A DNA stretch of 63,413 nt from Verrucomicrobiota bacterium (GCA_016871535.1 VHCZ01000006.1:1-63413), one strand, 5' to 3'; counted from the stretch's first letter, positions 8,325-18,580 are shown. Notes: generated by a model from the sequence alone, not told the origin. Translations and numbers: made by a program.

Positions 8325-10286
8325 TCAATGCTTTGGTTGGGACGCGCGGAGGAGAGCTTCCGCCTGGCCCAGCGTGCGCCAGGCATAGGCGTAGCTGCGC
8401 TGGTCGAGATAGGTTTTGAGATCGGCGAATAGCGCGAACAGGCTGGAGATTTCCTGGGGCGTCAGTCGATTGGGCAGCGCCAGAAGTGATTCGAAAGCGC
8501 GATAGGCTTTTGCCGCGCGCGGCCTCAGGCCGGCGTCACGGACCCCTTCGCGGTCGAGCCATTGCACGACTCGGCCGATCCAGAAACCCGCCAGCACGAC
8601 GCCGATTGCGCTCAACATGCCGGTCAGGATGGCTCCCATTTTCACCGAGATTCGATACTCGGCTGCGGTGAAGACAAAGAGCCCCGGCACGGGCACAATG
8701 AAAAACCAGACCAAAACCAGCAGCGCGAGCACGAAGGCGCGCTTGAACTCCGAGATCGCGCGGCTCTGGAATGAAAAATCCTGTGGCAGATCCTGAACCG
8801 GTTCGCGCAAGGCGGCGCCGAGCTTCTCCTGAGCCCAATGCAAGAGAGCGGAGCGCTTTTCGAGCGGAACGTTCGCGCGTTCCAGGCTCGCGGCAATTTG
8901 CGCCGGATTGTTCCCGGCAATTTGGAGGATCTCCCTGGCGAGCTTTTGGGCCGCCTTGCCTTCTATCCCGGAAGCGACCAGGAGACGCTCGGCTTCCTGA
9001 GCCAGCTTGCCGAGCTCCCTTCGGAATCGAAGATATTTCGCGCCCTGGACGAGCACCGCAGCCAACAGCGTGAGACCGAGTGTCGAACCGAGCCAGGCCA
9101 GCGCGCCGCCGTTCCCGATCAGAATGGAAATGATCGTGTAAAACAGGAAGGCTGCCAGCCAGGCCAGTGTTTTGGGAATGACAATCCAATTTCCCATCGG
9201 TTTCCCGAGGGCCGGCCTCAGAATGAACGGCCCGGCCACCAAACTCACGCTGAAGAGCAGCGAAGGCAGGAGCAACAGGACGTTGAGCATGTCCAGATTC
9301 GAGAGCGCGAAGAGATTCAGCACCACCGAGGGCAAGCCGACGAACCAGACGACCGTTTTCAGATTGATGAAGTGCGGGTAAGTGTCGAGCGGGCGGTCTT
9401 CGCGGGGCCCGACCCACGCGCGGAACGCCATGTTCACGCTTTTGGCATCGGCGGGCGCCGCGCCGGAAAGCACAAACTCCAGCGATTGGCGCACGCACTG
9501 GCCGAGCGCGTGCAGCACCAACTGCGGCCCGAACAGCACGATGTCGCGCACGCGCGAGTAGAGCCAGCGGTTGAGGCCGACGATGAATCCGCCGCACAGA
9601 AACCCCAGCGCGATGAATCCCGGGGCGAAGGCCTGAAGCCCCGGCGCGAAATAGGCCGCAAGCCCGGCCGCTCCTGCGACGAGCAACGCGGGGACGCGAT
9701 AGAATACGCCGCTCTCCAGATACGTGTTCAGCCCGTGCAACGTCAGGACCTGATTCATCAGAAATCCAAAATTCCAGAGGACGACCAGGATTTGCACGAA
9801 CGGCGCGAGGTCGAGCAGGATCGCCAGCGGCATGAGGAGAATGTTCAACAACGCAAACGGCGCCGTCAGAAAATTGCGCCCGCTGTTGGCGCGGATTTCT
9901 TTCGCGAACACGGAGGAAGAACCGAAATCGTTGATCCGTTGCATGATCGGGTCGTGCATCATTTGCAGGTAACCGCCCGACCACCGCGGGAAAGAAGCCA
10001 GCCATTCCGCGTGGCTCCAGGTCTCGCGAATCTTGTGCCAGAACGCGCGGGACAACAAAAACTTCACGCGCGCGCCAAAGGCCATCGCGTTGTGCGCCGT
10101 CTGCGACACCGCCCATGTGTCCTCGGAAATCCCGACCGCGTGCGGAGCGAATCCGATCAGGCCTTCGGCGCGCGCGGCGAAGGAGCACCCGCGTTGGATC
10201 CGCGACGTGATCGGCATTTTGGGCGTTTGCCAATCCACCATGGCCCGCTGTACGCGCCCATAAAAAACGGCCAGCAATTTCCCCAA
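8325..10286 (-). CDS. Giant protein segment 5: end of GT-like region plus C-terminal membrane helices
   Basis: A 653-codon frame continuing segment 4. Residues 8-135 complete the catalytic-like region, with VGISEDTWAV at 51-60 giving an xED motif typical of GT-A processive glycosyltransferases, then MQRINDFGSSSVFAKEIR. From about 140 (NFLTAPFALLNILLMPLAIL) several long hydrophobic stretches follow, a cytoplasmic helix-rich section (about 425-500), two more helices (about 520-570), and a basic C-terminus. The nominal ATG is internal; the true upstream sequence is in segment 4. Confidence 0.6.
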   Translation of the reverse strand: MGKLLAVFYGRVQRAMVDWQTPKMPITSRIQRGCSFAARAEGLIGFAPHAVGISEDTWAVSQTAHNAMAFGARVKFLLSRAFWHKIRETWSHAEWLASFPRWSGGYLQMMHDPIMQRINDFGSSSVFAKEIRANSGRNFLTAPFALLNILLMPLAILLDLAPFVQILVVLWNFGFLMNQVLTLHGLNTYLESGVFYRVPALLVAGAAGLAAYFAPGLQAFAPGFIALGFLCGGFIVGLNRWLYSRVRDIVLFGPQLVLHALGQCVRQSLEFVLSGAAPADAKSVNMAFRAWVGPREDRPLDTYPHFINLKTVVWFVGLPSVVLNLFALSNLDMLNVLLLLPSLLFSVSLVAGPFILRPALGKPMGNWIVIPKTLAWLAAFLFYTIISILIGNGGALAWLGSTLGLTLLAAVLVQGAKYLRFRRELGKLAQEAERLLVASGIEGKAAQKLAREILQIAGNNPAQIAASLERANVPLEKRSALLHWAQEKLGAALREPVQDLPQDFSFQSRAISEFKRAFVLALLVLVWFFIVPVPGLFVFTAAEYRISVKMGAILTGMLSAIGVVLAGFWIGRVVQWLDREGVRDAGLRPRAAKAYRAFESLLALPNRLTPQEISSLFALFADLKTYLDQRSYAYAWRTLGQAEALLRASQPKH

Positions 10287-13200
10287 CCCGTGCCGACCGA
10301 TTCGCTGGCCGTGCCGCCGAGCATCGACATGAGTCCCTTGAGGAACGACCGGTGGCCTTCCTCGACCAGTTGCGAACCCTGGCCGACGGGCGTGAGCGTG
10401 TTGGTGGTGCCCCGGCCCGGAATGACGATGATGACGTCCGGATCGGCCAGTGCGCGCGCGAGATCTTCCATCAGCGCGTCCAGGTCGTGAACGGTGGCGT
10501 TGCGATCGAGCAAGAGCATGGTCGTCAGTTTCAGCGACTCCTCGTAAATCAGATCCATGCCCGTGAGGCCGCCCGCCTTGAATCCGAAGGGCGTCCAGTT
10601 TTGGATGCTGTAGGCGCGGGCGCCCGGCGCCGCTTCGCTCAGCAAGCGCGCCAGTTTGTTGCGCTGGCCCAATTCGCCTTTGTCGTACGCCGTCTGGACC
10701 GGGCGATTGCTGTCATTGTTATCGTATTTGTTTTGGATCAGGTAAAAGACGGTGTTGGGCGCGAGACCTTCGCGGGCGAGCCGCAGGGCGATATCGACGA
10801 GATTCACGGCGGTGTCCTGCGCGTGGCCCGCCGAGGACATCATGGTCACGAGCCAGCGCCGGATATGCCAGGCGTGAAGGATTTGCTGGCGCTGTTCCTG
10901 GTTTTGCACCACGAGATGAAGTCCCAGTTCGGGGCGGAAGCGCGGCGCTTCCTCCGCCAGGCAAACCTGGGAGGGATGCCAGAGAGTGACGTCGAATTTC
11001 TTTTCCAGTTCGTACAAGGCGCTAAACCAGCCCTCGAGCACGGCTGGATTCGGGCGTTGCGCCATGTCGTGGAGCAAACCGATGGCGTCGGACGCCAGTC
11101 GATCGCGCAACAGATTCCAGCGGTCCATGAGCAAGGCCGGCGTCAGTTTCTGGTAAGACAGATCGTCGCCGCCCATATAGACAACGCCCAGCGCCTGAAC
11201 CGATGTCTTGACCGCGGATTTCGCGGATTTCGCGGATGCAGAAGTGGTCCTATCCGTGTGATCCGTGTCATCGGTGGTTGAATCAGGTTCGTGGGGAGGG
11301 AATGCTGGGGCTCGCGCATCGATCAATCGGGCACGGCGGAGCGCGGCGAGAATTGAGCTTTCAAACCCGGCCAGGAGAATGCCTCCGCAGAGGATCGGAT
11401 AACTCCAATACGAATAGGCATTCGCGTCCACGTTCAGCACCGGCGAAAACAACGCGAAAACGGCGTAACCCAGCGCGAGCAAACCCAGGCTGGCCTTGAT
11501 CGGAAACGCCGCCAACGCGGAAGCGATCCCGGTGAACAACACAAACAGCCCGTAACGCAGAAGATACATGGTGTTCCAGAACAGCAGGCTCCCCAGAAAA
11601 AGTTTCCAGTTGGACGCCAGGAGATACGTGTCGGTGAACCACAACGAGAGAATCTCCTGGCACAGATAGCCGCCGACGAAAAAGAAGACCGCCGCGAGAA
11701 CGAAGTAGAACACCACCGCCTGTATCATGCCCCAGAAACCGCCCGACGGCACGGACGGCTGCGTGTGATATTTGATCGAGAGCCAAAGCGGCGACGCGGG
11801 CGTGGTCGCCGTCAGATTCAGCCGGTTGAGAAACTGGGTGAAGGGGGACGCTGCAGGAGGCCTTGTGACGCGGTCTTGCAGGTATTTGCTGAGCAGCGTT
11901 GCGGCCAGAGGCAGGATGATCGCGAGCACTTCCGCGAAGGCGAGCATCGCGAGCAGTCCTTTGACCACGAGAAACGTGGCGAAACTCGGCGTCGGCTCGC
12001 GCAGCAGTTGCAGACCGAGAAAAGTGAACGCCACCGCGCGCAGTCCCCAGCTTGCCCATTGGTAAGGCTTCGGGTTCCACGCGCGGCCCGTTTTGATGCC
12101 CGGCATTGCGGAGTCGCGTTTGATGAAAAAGCTGGTGAGCGTGGCATCGAGCACGAACCGGGATTGCTCGCGCGAGAGGAGGCTGCCTTCAAATCGATAA
12201 ACGCGGACGCCGTGGGCGGCGACCGCCGCCGCCAGGCTTCCCAACAACGGCAAGGCCCAGACCAGGGAAACCGGGTTGAGCGCGAAACCGCTGATCACCG
12301 ACCAGAGATAAGGCACGATCGCGCTGTCGCCGATGCGTTGATTGTACCAGACCAGCGCGCCCAGGCCCATCAAGAGGAAATGGGGCAGCATCTTCGCAAA
12401 CTCGATCAGGTACGGATGGACCGGGTGCGGTTCCTCGCGGCGTTTGAACTCCTTGTATTTCTCCACGAATCCCACGAGGTGGGTAAAAGGAATTTTCAGC
12501 TTCAACGAAGCTTCGAGCATGACCTTGCTGAGCGTCATCCCGGGTTTCTGAATAATGAGCAGGTCCATCGCCGAAGGATTCGCGGGAAAGTTGAAGAGCT
12601 TCCGCGCGTCGAAGCCCTGGCTGCGCTGCCGGATGCCCAGCGCCTGGAGCAATTGGGAAATCTGGCCGTAGCAATTGGCCTTGTCCTGATGCGTGACCAG
12701 ATTGCTGTAAGTCTTCATCAGGGTGAGGAATCCCCAATAATGTTCGGACAAATACATCACCAGGCGCGACCAGATGTGGTTGCTGTCTTCGTTCTCTTCG
12801 AGGACTTCCTTCTTCGAGAACCCGTCCTTGGCGCCGGCTTTGATCACCCAGCGCATGTAAAGGCCCACCACGCTGGCGAACTCGTCCAGGCCATTGAGCC
12901 ATTCGTCCGTGTCGTCTTCCGCCAGGCGCGCATCGTCCTCGTCCCAGCCGTTTTCCTGGCGGCGCCATTCGAGGACCAGCTTGTAGATGGCGCGCAGTCG
13001 CATGAGGAAGTTCTGCTCGACCGTGGCGTTGGAGAAGCGCGTTCTCTCGGCGTTCCCCGGGCTTTGCGCGCCCAGGACGCGTTTCGCCCAGCGTTCTTCG
13101 GCCCGTTGCATGACCGAATCCGGCACCAGTTGGCTGACCAGAAATTGATCGGCGGCGGCCGCTCCGGATTTCTTCTGTCCGCGGAGGCTGCGGAACAGCC

Positions 13201-15361
13201 ACCAAAAAAATGCGGTTGATAAAATGAACCCGTAAAACGCGGCCGCGATGAGAACGAAGACGGTCAAATCATCGAGCGCCAGCCCGCCGTTTTGCGGTTC
13301 GCCGTGTTGGCCGAGCCCAATTCGGTTCCCGCCGCGGCGCGCCGCCTCATTGGGGGAGGGAAGCGCGGCTGCGGCGAGATTCTGTCCGGCGCCCAGAATC
13401 TCGCTTTCGACACTGTAGGCCGGCGGCCAGGACTGGAGATTGGTCCGGGGATAGAGGAAGAATCCTTGCCCGGACGGCAAGGGCAAAGTCGAAGGCGCGT
13501 CTGTTCTGAAGCTGGGGAAACGTTCGGCCGTTCGGAGCGCGCTGAGTTGGCCGCTGGCAAAAGCGGCGGCCTGTTCGTGCCCGATCAGCCCGGCCACGCG
13601 CGAAAACTTGGCTGTCAATGCAGAGGAAATGACCGGCGGCCGCAGCGCCGGCAGGCTGAAATCGATTCCCCAGTTCCGGCCCACCTGGACGCCATGAACG
13701 CGCGCCAGATTCTCCAGCCAACGCTGCGTTTTCTCCGGAGGAACGCCCATCCGATGGGCCGCCTCCAGAAACGCGAGCCAATCCTCCGCCGCGCTCGCAC
13801 GCTCGACTCCGAAATCCGTCGTTCCTTCGTTGATGTCCTGAATCTCGAACACGTCCTGAGGCACGACGCCGCTTCGTTCGACCTGCGCCAGGATATGTTT
13901 TCTGAGCCAGGCTTCCTGCTCAGCGAGCGCGGCGGTGATCTTCGATTGCCAGATGAGTGAGGTGGGAATCAGATAAGGCCAGAGCGCGGCGGGAATCGGA
14001 CCTGATTTCGGTGGCGGATATTTCGTCACTTGCAACTTCAACAATTCCAATCCGAGCTTGCGCCGGTCCACTTCGATTGCCGGCGCCTGCGCCGAGGCAT
14101 TGGTGTTCCAGGGAAGGGGGCGCGCCGGGAGAATGGCTTCCGCCAGGAAAGGCAGCTTGTCGATGTCGCGCGCCTGGATGTGGGCGTGATGGAAATGAGA
14201 ATAATGGTAACGGCTGGAAGGCTCGCTCGTTGGCCGTGGCGCCGAAAGCCATTGCGCCGCCTGTTCGCCTCCCTGTTTGAACAGGTTCGCCCCGATCCGA
14301 TTGTTCAAGGTCGCAAGCGTCTGCGCCAGAAGGCCGCTCCCCTTCGCGTAGCGGACGGTGACGCGGTAATCGTATCCGTAATGAACGCGACTCGCCGCGA
14401 TTTCGTCATCGAGGATTTTGGCGTCGAACACTTCGAGCTTCGGCAGCGCGAAGCCCTGTGCCACGGTGAAGACGTAGGAGGCGCCTCCATCTTTGAGCAG
14501 TTTGTAGTGCTCAACGAATCGGCCGGTGTCGGGCGACACCGCATAGAGCGGACGGGGAGCGTCTGCGTTGGCGTAGTCCACCACGATCAGATTCCGATAT
14601 TCCGAGCCGCGCACCGGCTCGCGCGTCACAGCCACTGGCGAACCACCGGACTCGACGACCGCATTCAGGCCGTAACCGGCGTATGGCTTCCCCGGCTTCG
14701 GCAGCGTGTCACTCCAGGCGAATTGCGTGAATCCTCCGGTAATGGCCTCTTCCCGATGCGTGGCGGGAAGATAGTCGTGATCCGGAACGAATTCGCCATC
14801 GTGCGCCAGGCGATAAACAGGCGAGAAGCTGACGGACGTCTCCCGGTCCGTCGTGATCTGGAGCGCGATCGAGTTGAGCCGCCGAACGTTCAATCCCTTC
14901 GCCGCCAGTTCGGGGACGCAGACGGCCAGAATCCGGTTGGACGGGCGCAAGGAATCCGGAGCATCCGCAACCACGGCGCGTTTGGGGAACACTTTGTTCG
15001 GCAGCCATTTCACGTGCGAGGGATGAAGCGACCAGAAGGGCAGTTCACCCGCGGCATTTTCCGATCCAACCGTCACGGTGCGACCTCGATCATCCGTGAT
15101 GAGGAGTCCCAGACGGGCATTCGGACCTCTTCCGCGATCCCCTTCAGCAGTCCTGCGGAGACCCTCTCTCCCACGAACGGACCCCCTCACCCCGTCCCTC
15201 CTCCGAGGGGGAGAGGGTGTCCGTAGGACGGGTGAGGGGGCCGTTCGTGGTGAGCGGGATCGCTTCATCGACCGCGCGCCCTTCTCCGTGGAACGGGCGG
15301 CTCTCCACGAAAACATACAGAAAGTCCGCTCCCGAAAAATCGGTCGCGCCCCCCGTCCCAA
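10157..15361 (-). CDS. Giant protein segment 4: extracellular region, membrane bundle and GT48-like catalytic region
   Basis: A 1,734-codon frame; genuine sequence starts near 15180 (ARLGLLITDDRGRTV). Residues ~65-690 are soluble, then one helix (about 699-720), a cytoplasmic stretch, and a cluster of hydrophobic helices (about 990-1340). A repeat-coded linker (TTDDTDHTDRTTSASAKSAK, about 1362) precedes the catalytic-like part. There, RRWLVTMMSSAGHAQDT (~1500), FYLIQNKYDNNDSN (~1540), DRNATVHDLDALMEDLARAL, and GHRSFLKGLMSMLGGTASES occur in the order of analogous FKS/callose synthase blocks. This is read by eye only; a divergent GT2-type synthase is the alternative. Confidence 0.6.
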   Translation of the reverse strand: MGRGARPIFRERTFCMFSWRAARSTEKGARSMKRSRSPRTAPSPVLRTPSPPRRRDGVRGSVRGREGLRRTAEGDRGRGPNARLGLLITDDRGRTVTVGSENAAGELPFWSLHPSHVKWLPNKVFPKRAVVADAPDSLRPSNRILAVCVPELAAKGLNVRRLNSIALQITTDRETSVSFSPVYRLAHDGEFVPDHDYLPATHREEAITGGFTQFAWSDTLPKPGKPYAGYGLNAVVESGGSPVAVTREPVRGSEYRNLIVVDYANADAPRPLYAVSPDTGRFVEHYKLLKDGGASYVFTVAQGFALPKLEVFDAKILDDEIAASRVHYGYDYRVTVRYAKGSGLLAQTLATLNNRIGANLFKQGGEQAAQWLSAPRPTSEPSSRYHYSHFHHAHIQARDIDKLPFLAEAILPARPLPWNTNASAQAPAIEVDRRKLGLELLKLQVTKYPPPKSGPIPAALWPYLIPTSLIWQSKITAALAEQEAWLRKHILAQVERSGVVPQDVFEIQDINEGTTDFGVERASAAEDWLAFLEAAHRMGVPPEKTQRWLENLARVHGVQVGRNWGIDFSLPALRPPVISSALTAKFSRVAGLIGHEQAAAFASGQLSALRTAERFPSFRTDAPSTLPLPSGQGFFLYPRTNLQSWPPAYSVESEILGAGQNLAAAALPSPNEAARRGGNRIGLGQHGEPQNGGLALDDLTVFVLIAAAFYGFILSTAFFWWLFRSLRGQKKSGAAAADQFLVSQLVPDSVMQRAEERWAKRVLGAQSPGNAERTRFSNATVEQNFLMRLRAIYKLVLEWRRQENGWDEDDARLAEDDTDEWLNGLDEFASVVGLYMRWVIKAGAKDGFSKKEVLEENEDSNHIWSRLVMYLSEHYWGFLTLMKTYSNLVTHQDKANCYGQISQLLQALGIRQRSQGFDARKLFNFPANPSAMDLLIIQKPGMTLSKVMLEASLKLKIPFTHLVGFVEKYKEFKRREEPHPVHPYLIEFAKMLPHFLLMGLGALVWYNQRIGDSAIVPYLWSVISGFALNPVSLVWALPLLGSLAAAVAAHGVRVYRFEGSLLSREQSRFVLDATLTSFFIKRDSAMPGIKTGRAWNPKPYQWASWGLRAVAFTFLGLQLLREPTPSFATFLVVKGLLAMLAFAEVLAIILPLAATLLSKYLQDRVTRPPAASPFTQFLNRLNLTATTPASPLWLSIKYHTQPSVPSGGFWGMIQAVVFYFVLAAVFFFVGGYLCQEILSLWFTDTYLLASNWKLFLGSLLFWNTMYLLRYGLFVLFTGIASALAAFPIKASLGLLALGYAVFALFSPVLNVDANAYSYWSYPILCGGILLAGFESSILAALRRARLIDARAPAFPPHEPDSTTDDTDHTDRTTSASAKSAKSAVKTSVQALGVVYMGGDDLSYQKLTPALLMDRWNLLRDRLASDAIGLLHDMAQRPNPAVLEGWFSALYELEKKFDVTLWHPSQVCLAEEAPRFRPELGLHLVVQNQEQRQQILHAWHIRRWLVTMMSSAGHAQDTAVNLVDIALRLAREGLAPNTVFYLIQNKYDNNDSNRPVQTAYDKGELGQRNKLARLLSEAAPGARAYSIQNWTPFGFKAGGLTGMDLIYEESLKLTTMLLLDRNATVHDLDALMEDLARALADPDVIIVIPGRGTTNTLTPVGQGSQLVEEGHRSFLKGLMSMLGGTASESVGTGWGNCWPFFMGAYSGPWWIGKRPKCRSRRGSNAGAPSPRAPKA

Positions 15362-16247
15362 GCGGAAGGACGCTACTCCCCTGGGCGACCGTGTTGGATC
15401 TCAAAACCTCGTGGAGCGGAGGTACAATGGAATAGGCGAATTTCGCGGCGAGCTCTCCAGTGCTCGTCCCTTTCGTCGTTTTTGTCACCGCGGCGCGGCC
15501 CTGGGCATCATAAACGGTCCTCGAATCGAAAAGGCGGCGGCCTTCCGAATCGAGTTCGGTAAGAGTCCATTCGGCCCAGGCATCGGCGCGATCCGGCAAA
15601 AACGGATTCCGCTCCAGCTCGCGCGGGGCTTGCGCCTGCCGGAACACGTGCCACCCCGCTCCCGACGGGACAAGGCCGGTGGCCGCGTCTTGCTGCCCTT
15701 CGATTCTCGTGACCACTTGCCTCCACGCGCCTCGATTGACGGGCCAGTTCCTGATTGTCGCGGCGGGCGCTTGATTGGTGAACGCAACACTCCGTCCTTC
15801 GGCGGGCCGGGTTGTTTGTTCGACGAGCCAACCGGAGTCGTAATGGCAAGTGAATCTCTGAAAGGGGACCGCGTTGGCGCCGGCACGCCAGAGCGCCGTG
15901 GCGGTGTAGTTCGTTTGGCCAAGGCTTGGAATCAAAGTCGCCTCTTCCTCCAGCAGGTTTCCAGCCCGGTCAAATTTCTGCCGCGCGACTTTGTGCTGGA
16001 AGAGACCCCGCAGATCGACGGCCTGAATTCGGAGTGCGATCTCTGCGCCCGGATTGGCGCCTGTCGGGTTCTCCAGTCCGTCCGCCTGAGTTGAGAATAC
16101 TTTGATCACGGAAGACCGAGCCGCGCCGTTGATCGTGACCGGAATCCCGCTTCCACTTCGCGCATCCACGGCGTAAAGGGGCGCTTTGTAAAGCCGGGTT
16201 CGGTCGTAGTAGGTCCTGGCTTCCGCTCCGTCGCTGAACAACGGCAA
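15144..16247 (-). CDS. Giant protein segment 3: secreted YD-like region
   Basis: A 367-codon frame continuing segment 2, beginning SDGAEARTYYDRTRLYKAPL. It is rich in Tyr-Asp and beta-strand patterns (FDRAGNLLEEEATLIPSLG, DSRTVYDAQGRAAVTK), like RHS/YD shells. It ends in a repeat-coded stretch (RPTDTLSPSEEGRGEG) that derives from an inserted hairpin at 15186-15245, after which the coding frame shifts into segment 4. It is not a free-standing gene. Confidence 0.6.
   Translation of the reverse strand: MPLFSDGAEARTYYDRTRLYKAPLYAVDARSGSGIPVTINGAARSSVIKVFSTQADGLENPTGANPGAEIALRIQAVDLRGLFQHKVARQKFDRAGNLLEEEATLIPSLGQTNYTATALWRAGANAVPFQRFTCHYDSGWLVEQTTRPAEGRSVAFTNQAPAATIRNWPVNRGAWRQVVTRIEGQQDAATGLVPSGAGWHVFRQAQAPRELERNPFLPDRADAWAEWTLTELDSEGRRLFDSRTVYDAQGRAAVTKTTKGTSTGELAAKFAYSIVPPLHEVLRSNTVAQGSSVLPLGTGGATDFSGADFLYVFVESRPFHGEGRAVDEAIPLTTNGPLTRPTDTLSPSEEGRGEGVRSWERGSPQDC
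15186..15245. repeat. Hairpin repeat inside giant gene (family G type)
   Basis: CCCCCTCACCCCGTCC and GGACGGGTGAGGGGG are inverted repeats around CTCCGAGGGGGAGAG. It interrupts the coding sequence between segments 3 and 4, and a G5 run at its edge coincides with the frame change. Confidence 0.8.
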
Positions 16248-18580
16248 ATCCGGGCATCGCGTTGGCCATGGTCCCAGCGGTAGTCCTCTTCGACGTGAGC
16301 AAGCAGATCGAATTGGCCCGAGGCCGGGTTCCGGCGAAACGTGCGCCGCGACTCCTCGATCCCGTCGCGATTGTAGATTGGCCGCGCCTCAAAGAGGCCA
16401 CTCGACCGCGTGGCAATGAGTCGTCCAAATCCGCTGTAGAATTCCGATTCGGTGCGATTGGTGATTCCGGGACGAAACCACAGGGTCCGATCCATGCGCC
16501 AGCTCGCCGCCGCCGGATCGAATTGGCCGGCAAACCGGCTCAGCTCTTCGCCGGACGCCCGGCTGACGGTGGCGCCGGTGGCCGCGGTTTCATCACGATT
16601 GAAAACCGTCACCGTCCGGCGCGCAGCCGTTTCCACATGGACTGGACTTTCCCAACGGGAATCCCAAACGTTCGTGGAGAGTTTGCCCGTGTAATCTTCA
16701 ACAGTTCCGGTCAGCCGCCGTGAGCGGGGATCGTAGCTTTGCGTCCGCGTCTCGGCCAACCGGACATCGTTGGCCGCGCTTTGGGTCACTGCCCGCCGCG
16801 GGATCAGTCCATAAAAAAAATCATCCGCGTATTCATAGATCGTGCTGACTTCGACCGAATTCGTGCGGTCGTATCGGTCGGCGTAACTCTCGCGGGTCTT
16901 CCTGCCAAAGCAGGCGTTGTCGAACGCAACGACATTTGTGCGTTGCCGGGTCAGGTCCACTCGCTCGATCGTGGTCCGAAAATTCTCGGTCGCAAGGAAG
17001 GAGCTATCGGCGAGTTCGCCCGCCGTTCCATTGAGGCGAAACCTCTCCCGGCCCGCGACCGGGTTGAGCAGCTTTTCAGAAAGCGCGCGTGCAAAATCCG
17101 GCTCGGCCGCGCCGTTTTCCACGACCGAGCCTGACTGAAAGATTCCGTAGCTGTTAAACCGGTTGCGCATGATGAATTGGTCGTCCGCAACCGCGACCGG
17201 CAGAGCAAACAGCCCGTAAGTTTCGCGGCTCGCCAGGCCGGTGACATGATCGAATTTCAGTTTTGAGATGGCAGGCTGGTGCGGATCGGCGTTCGCTTTG
17301 CCTGGATCGGGATGCCAGATTTCCAGCGTGCGCGTCTCGGACAGCAGCGGGCCGGGAATCGGTCGTTCGCGGCTGCCCAGGTTGAAGTGCGTGCGGCTTC
17401 GAGTTTCCTCGGCGCGCTCGCTGTAATCGATCTCGACGATCCGCTTCTCCGTCACGACGCGCTTCAGGAGACCGTGCTCGTAGTGCTGGGTCTCGGTTTC
17501 GCCCGTCAGCGGGTTCCTGGACTGCTGCCGGACTGCGCCGCCGGGAAATTCCATCGTCAAAAAAAACTTGCGCCGCTCGCCTCCGCCGGGCGGCAGTAAC
17601 TCCACCAGCGTGGCGGAGAAATTGTTCAACTTGATCCGGGCCTGCTCCTTCACCGGGAGTCGATGGATTCGATCGATCATAGCCTGCAAGTTCGCTCCGT
17701 TGGTGATCACGCCGGCGCCGAAGACTTCATTCTGCGCCGCGGCCAGCAGAGGTCCGGCTTCATACCGGCCGTTCACGAGTTTGGCTTCGTTGAGAAAGAT
17801 CACCGCGGAACTCCGGTTCAACGCCACGTCCCGCCGCGCCTGCTCGACGCGCCAGCCTTCCTCCGCCTTTTGCAGTTCGCGTTCGATGTCTTTCAAACTC
17901 GGAATGACCGTCAGCTTCATCAGCCGCGACTTTCCGTTCACGACTTTGCGATAAAGGAACGTGCTGTGGGAGCGGTCCACGCCGACGAGCGCGTCGTCCT
18001 GGTTCACGCCGAAGTTCCCGCGCGCAAGTTCCTGGCGGATCGCTTCGGCGCGCGCGAGATCGTTGGTGGTGGCCGGCAAATGCCAGGCGCGGCGTTGGGA
18101 ATGGCGTTTGATCTCGATCAGGCCGCCAAGCAAGGGCGCGTAAACACGCTCCACCGCCTCCGGGCCGGCGGTGATCTTGGGTTCGAATGCTTCCGGCGGA
18201 ATCTCGGCCCGGTCCTCGGCGTCCTCCAGTTTTTCGATGACGGCGCCGTTCTGCAGGGCTTTCTCAAATTCCTTGAAACGGAGCAACTCGCGCTCGACGT
18301 ATCGGGAGTGATCCTCGTAAGCCCTCAGTCCGTAAATGATCAGCACCATCCGGCCTTTGTATTTGCCCCCTGGAATCTCGTGCGCGAAAACCGCCAGATT
18401 GGTTTCGCGCCACCCGCCTTTTCCGTCCGGGACTTTGACGTAGCCAATCGGCGCCATCCGGCCCGCGCGAATTTCCCGGTCCATTTCCTCCTTGGTCCTG
18501 AAGTGCTCCAGGATTCGGGCGCCGTCGATTCCGTAAGCGTAATCCTCCTCGAACCGCTTTCGCGAAATGGTTGGAATCAT
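16106..18580 (-). CDS. Giant protein segment 2: secreted YD-like region
   Basis: An 824-codon frame; genuine sequence runs from KRFEEDYAYGIDGARILEHF to YRWDHGQRDA. The first ~300 residues are mixed alpha/beta; from ~330 repeated patterns such as TRTQSYDPRSRRLTGTVEDY and SEFYSGFGRLIATRSSG suggest a YD/RHS-type extracellular beta shell. There are no membrane segments, consistent with a location outside the inner membrane behind segment 1's signal peptide. No known toxin tip or protease motif was recognised. Confidence 0.6.
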   Translation of the reverse strand: MIPTISRKRFEEDYAYGIDGARILEHFRTKEEMDREIRAGRMAPIGYVKVPDGKGGWRETNLAVFAHEIPGGKYKGRMVLIIYGLRAYEDHSRYVERELLRFKEFEKALQNGAVIEKLEDAEDRAEIPPEAFEPKITAGPEAVERVYAPLLGGLIEIKRHSQRRAWHLPATTNDLARAEAIRQELARGNFGVNQDDALVGVDRSHSTFLYRKVVNGKSRLMKLTVIPSLKDIERELQKAEEGWRVEQARRDVALNRSSAVIFLNEAKLVNGRYEAGPLLAAAQNEVFGAGVITNGANLQAMIDRIHRLPVKEQARIKLNNFSATLVELLPPGGGERRKFFLTMEFPGGAVRQQSRNPLTGETETQHYEHGLLKRVVTEKRIVEIDYSERAEETRSRTHFNLGSRERPIPGPLLSETRTLEIWHPDPGKANADPHQPAISKLKFDHVTGLASRETYGLFALPVAVADDQFIMRNRFNSYGIFQSGSVVENGAAEPDFARALSEKLLNPVAGRERFRLNGTAGELADSSFLATENFRTTIERVDLTRQRTNVVAFDNACFGRKTRESYADRYDRTNSVEVSTIYEYADDFFYGLIPRRAVTQSAANDVRLAETRTQSYDPRSRRLTGTVEDYTGKLSTNVWDSRWESPVHVETAARRTVTVFNRDETAATGATVSRASGEELSRFAGQFDPAAASWRMDRTLWFRPGITNRTESEFYSGFGRLIATRSSGLFEARPIYNRDGIEESRRTFRRNPASGQFDLLAHVEEDYRWDHGQRDARICRCSATERKPGPTTTEPGFTKRPFTPWMREVEAGFRSRSTARLGLP

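Noticed and set aside
8838-10490. 550-codon plus-strand ORF opposite the giant gene
   Set aside because: Antisense shadow: Arg/Glu/Gln-rich, no hydrophobic core pattern, while the minus frame has clear membrane helices.
11765-13219. 484-codon plus-strand ORF
   Set aside because: Same reason; it is opposite the membrane-helix cluster of the giant gene.
8325-15361. NdvB/cyclic beta-glucan synthetase
   Set aside because: I considered it because of size and membrane content, but there is no GT84 or GH94-type motif and the domain order differs.
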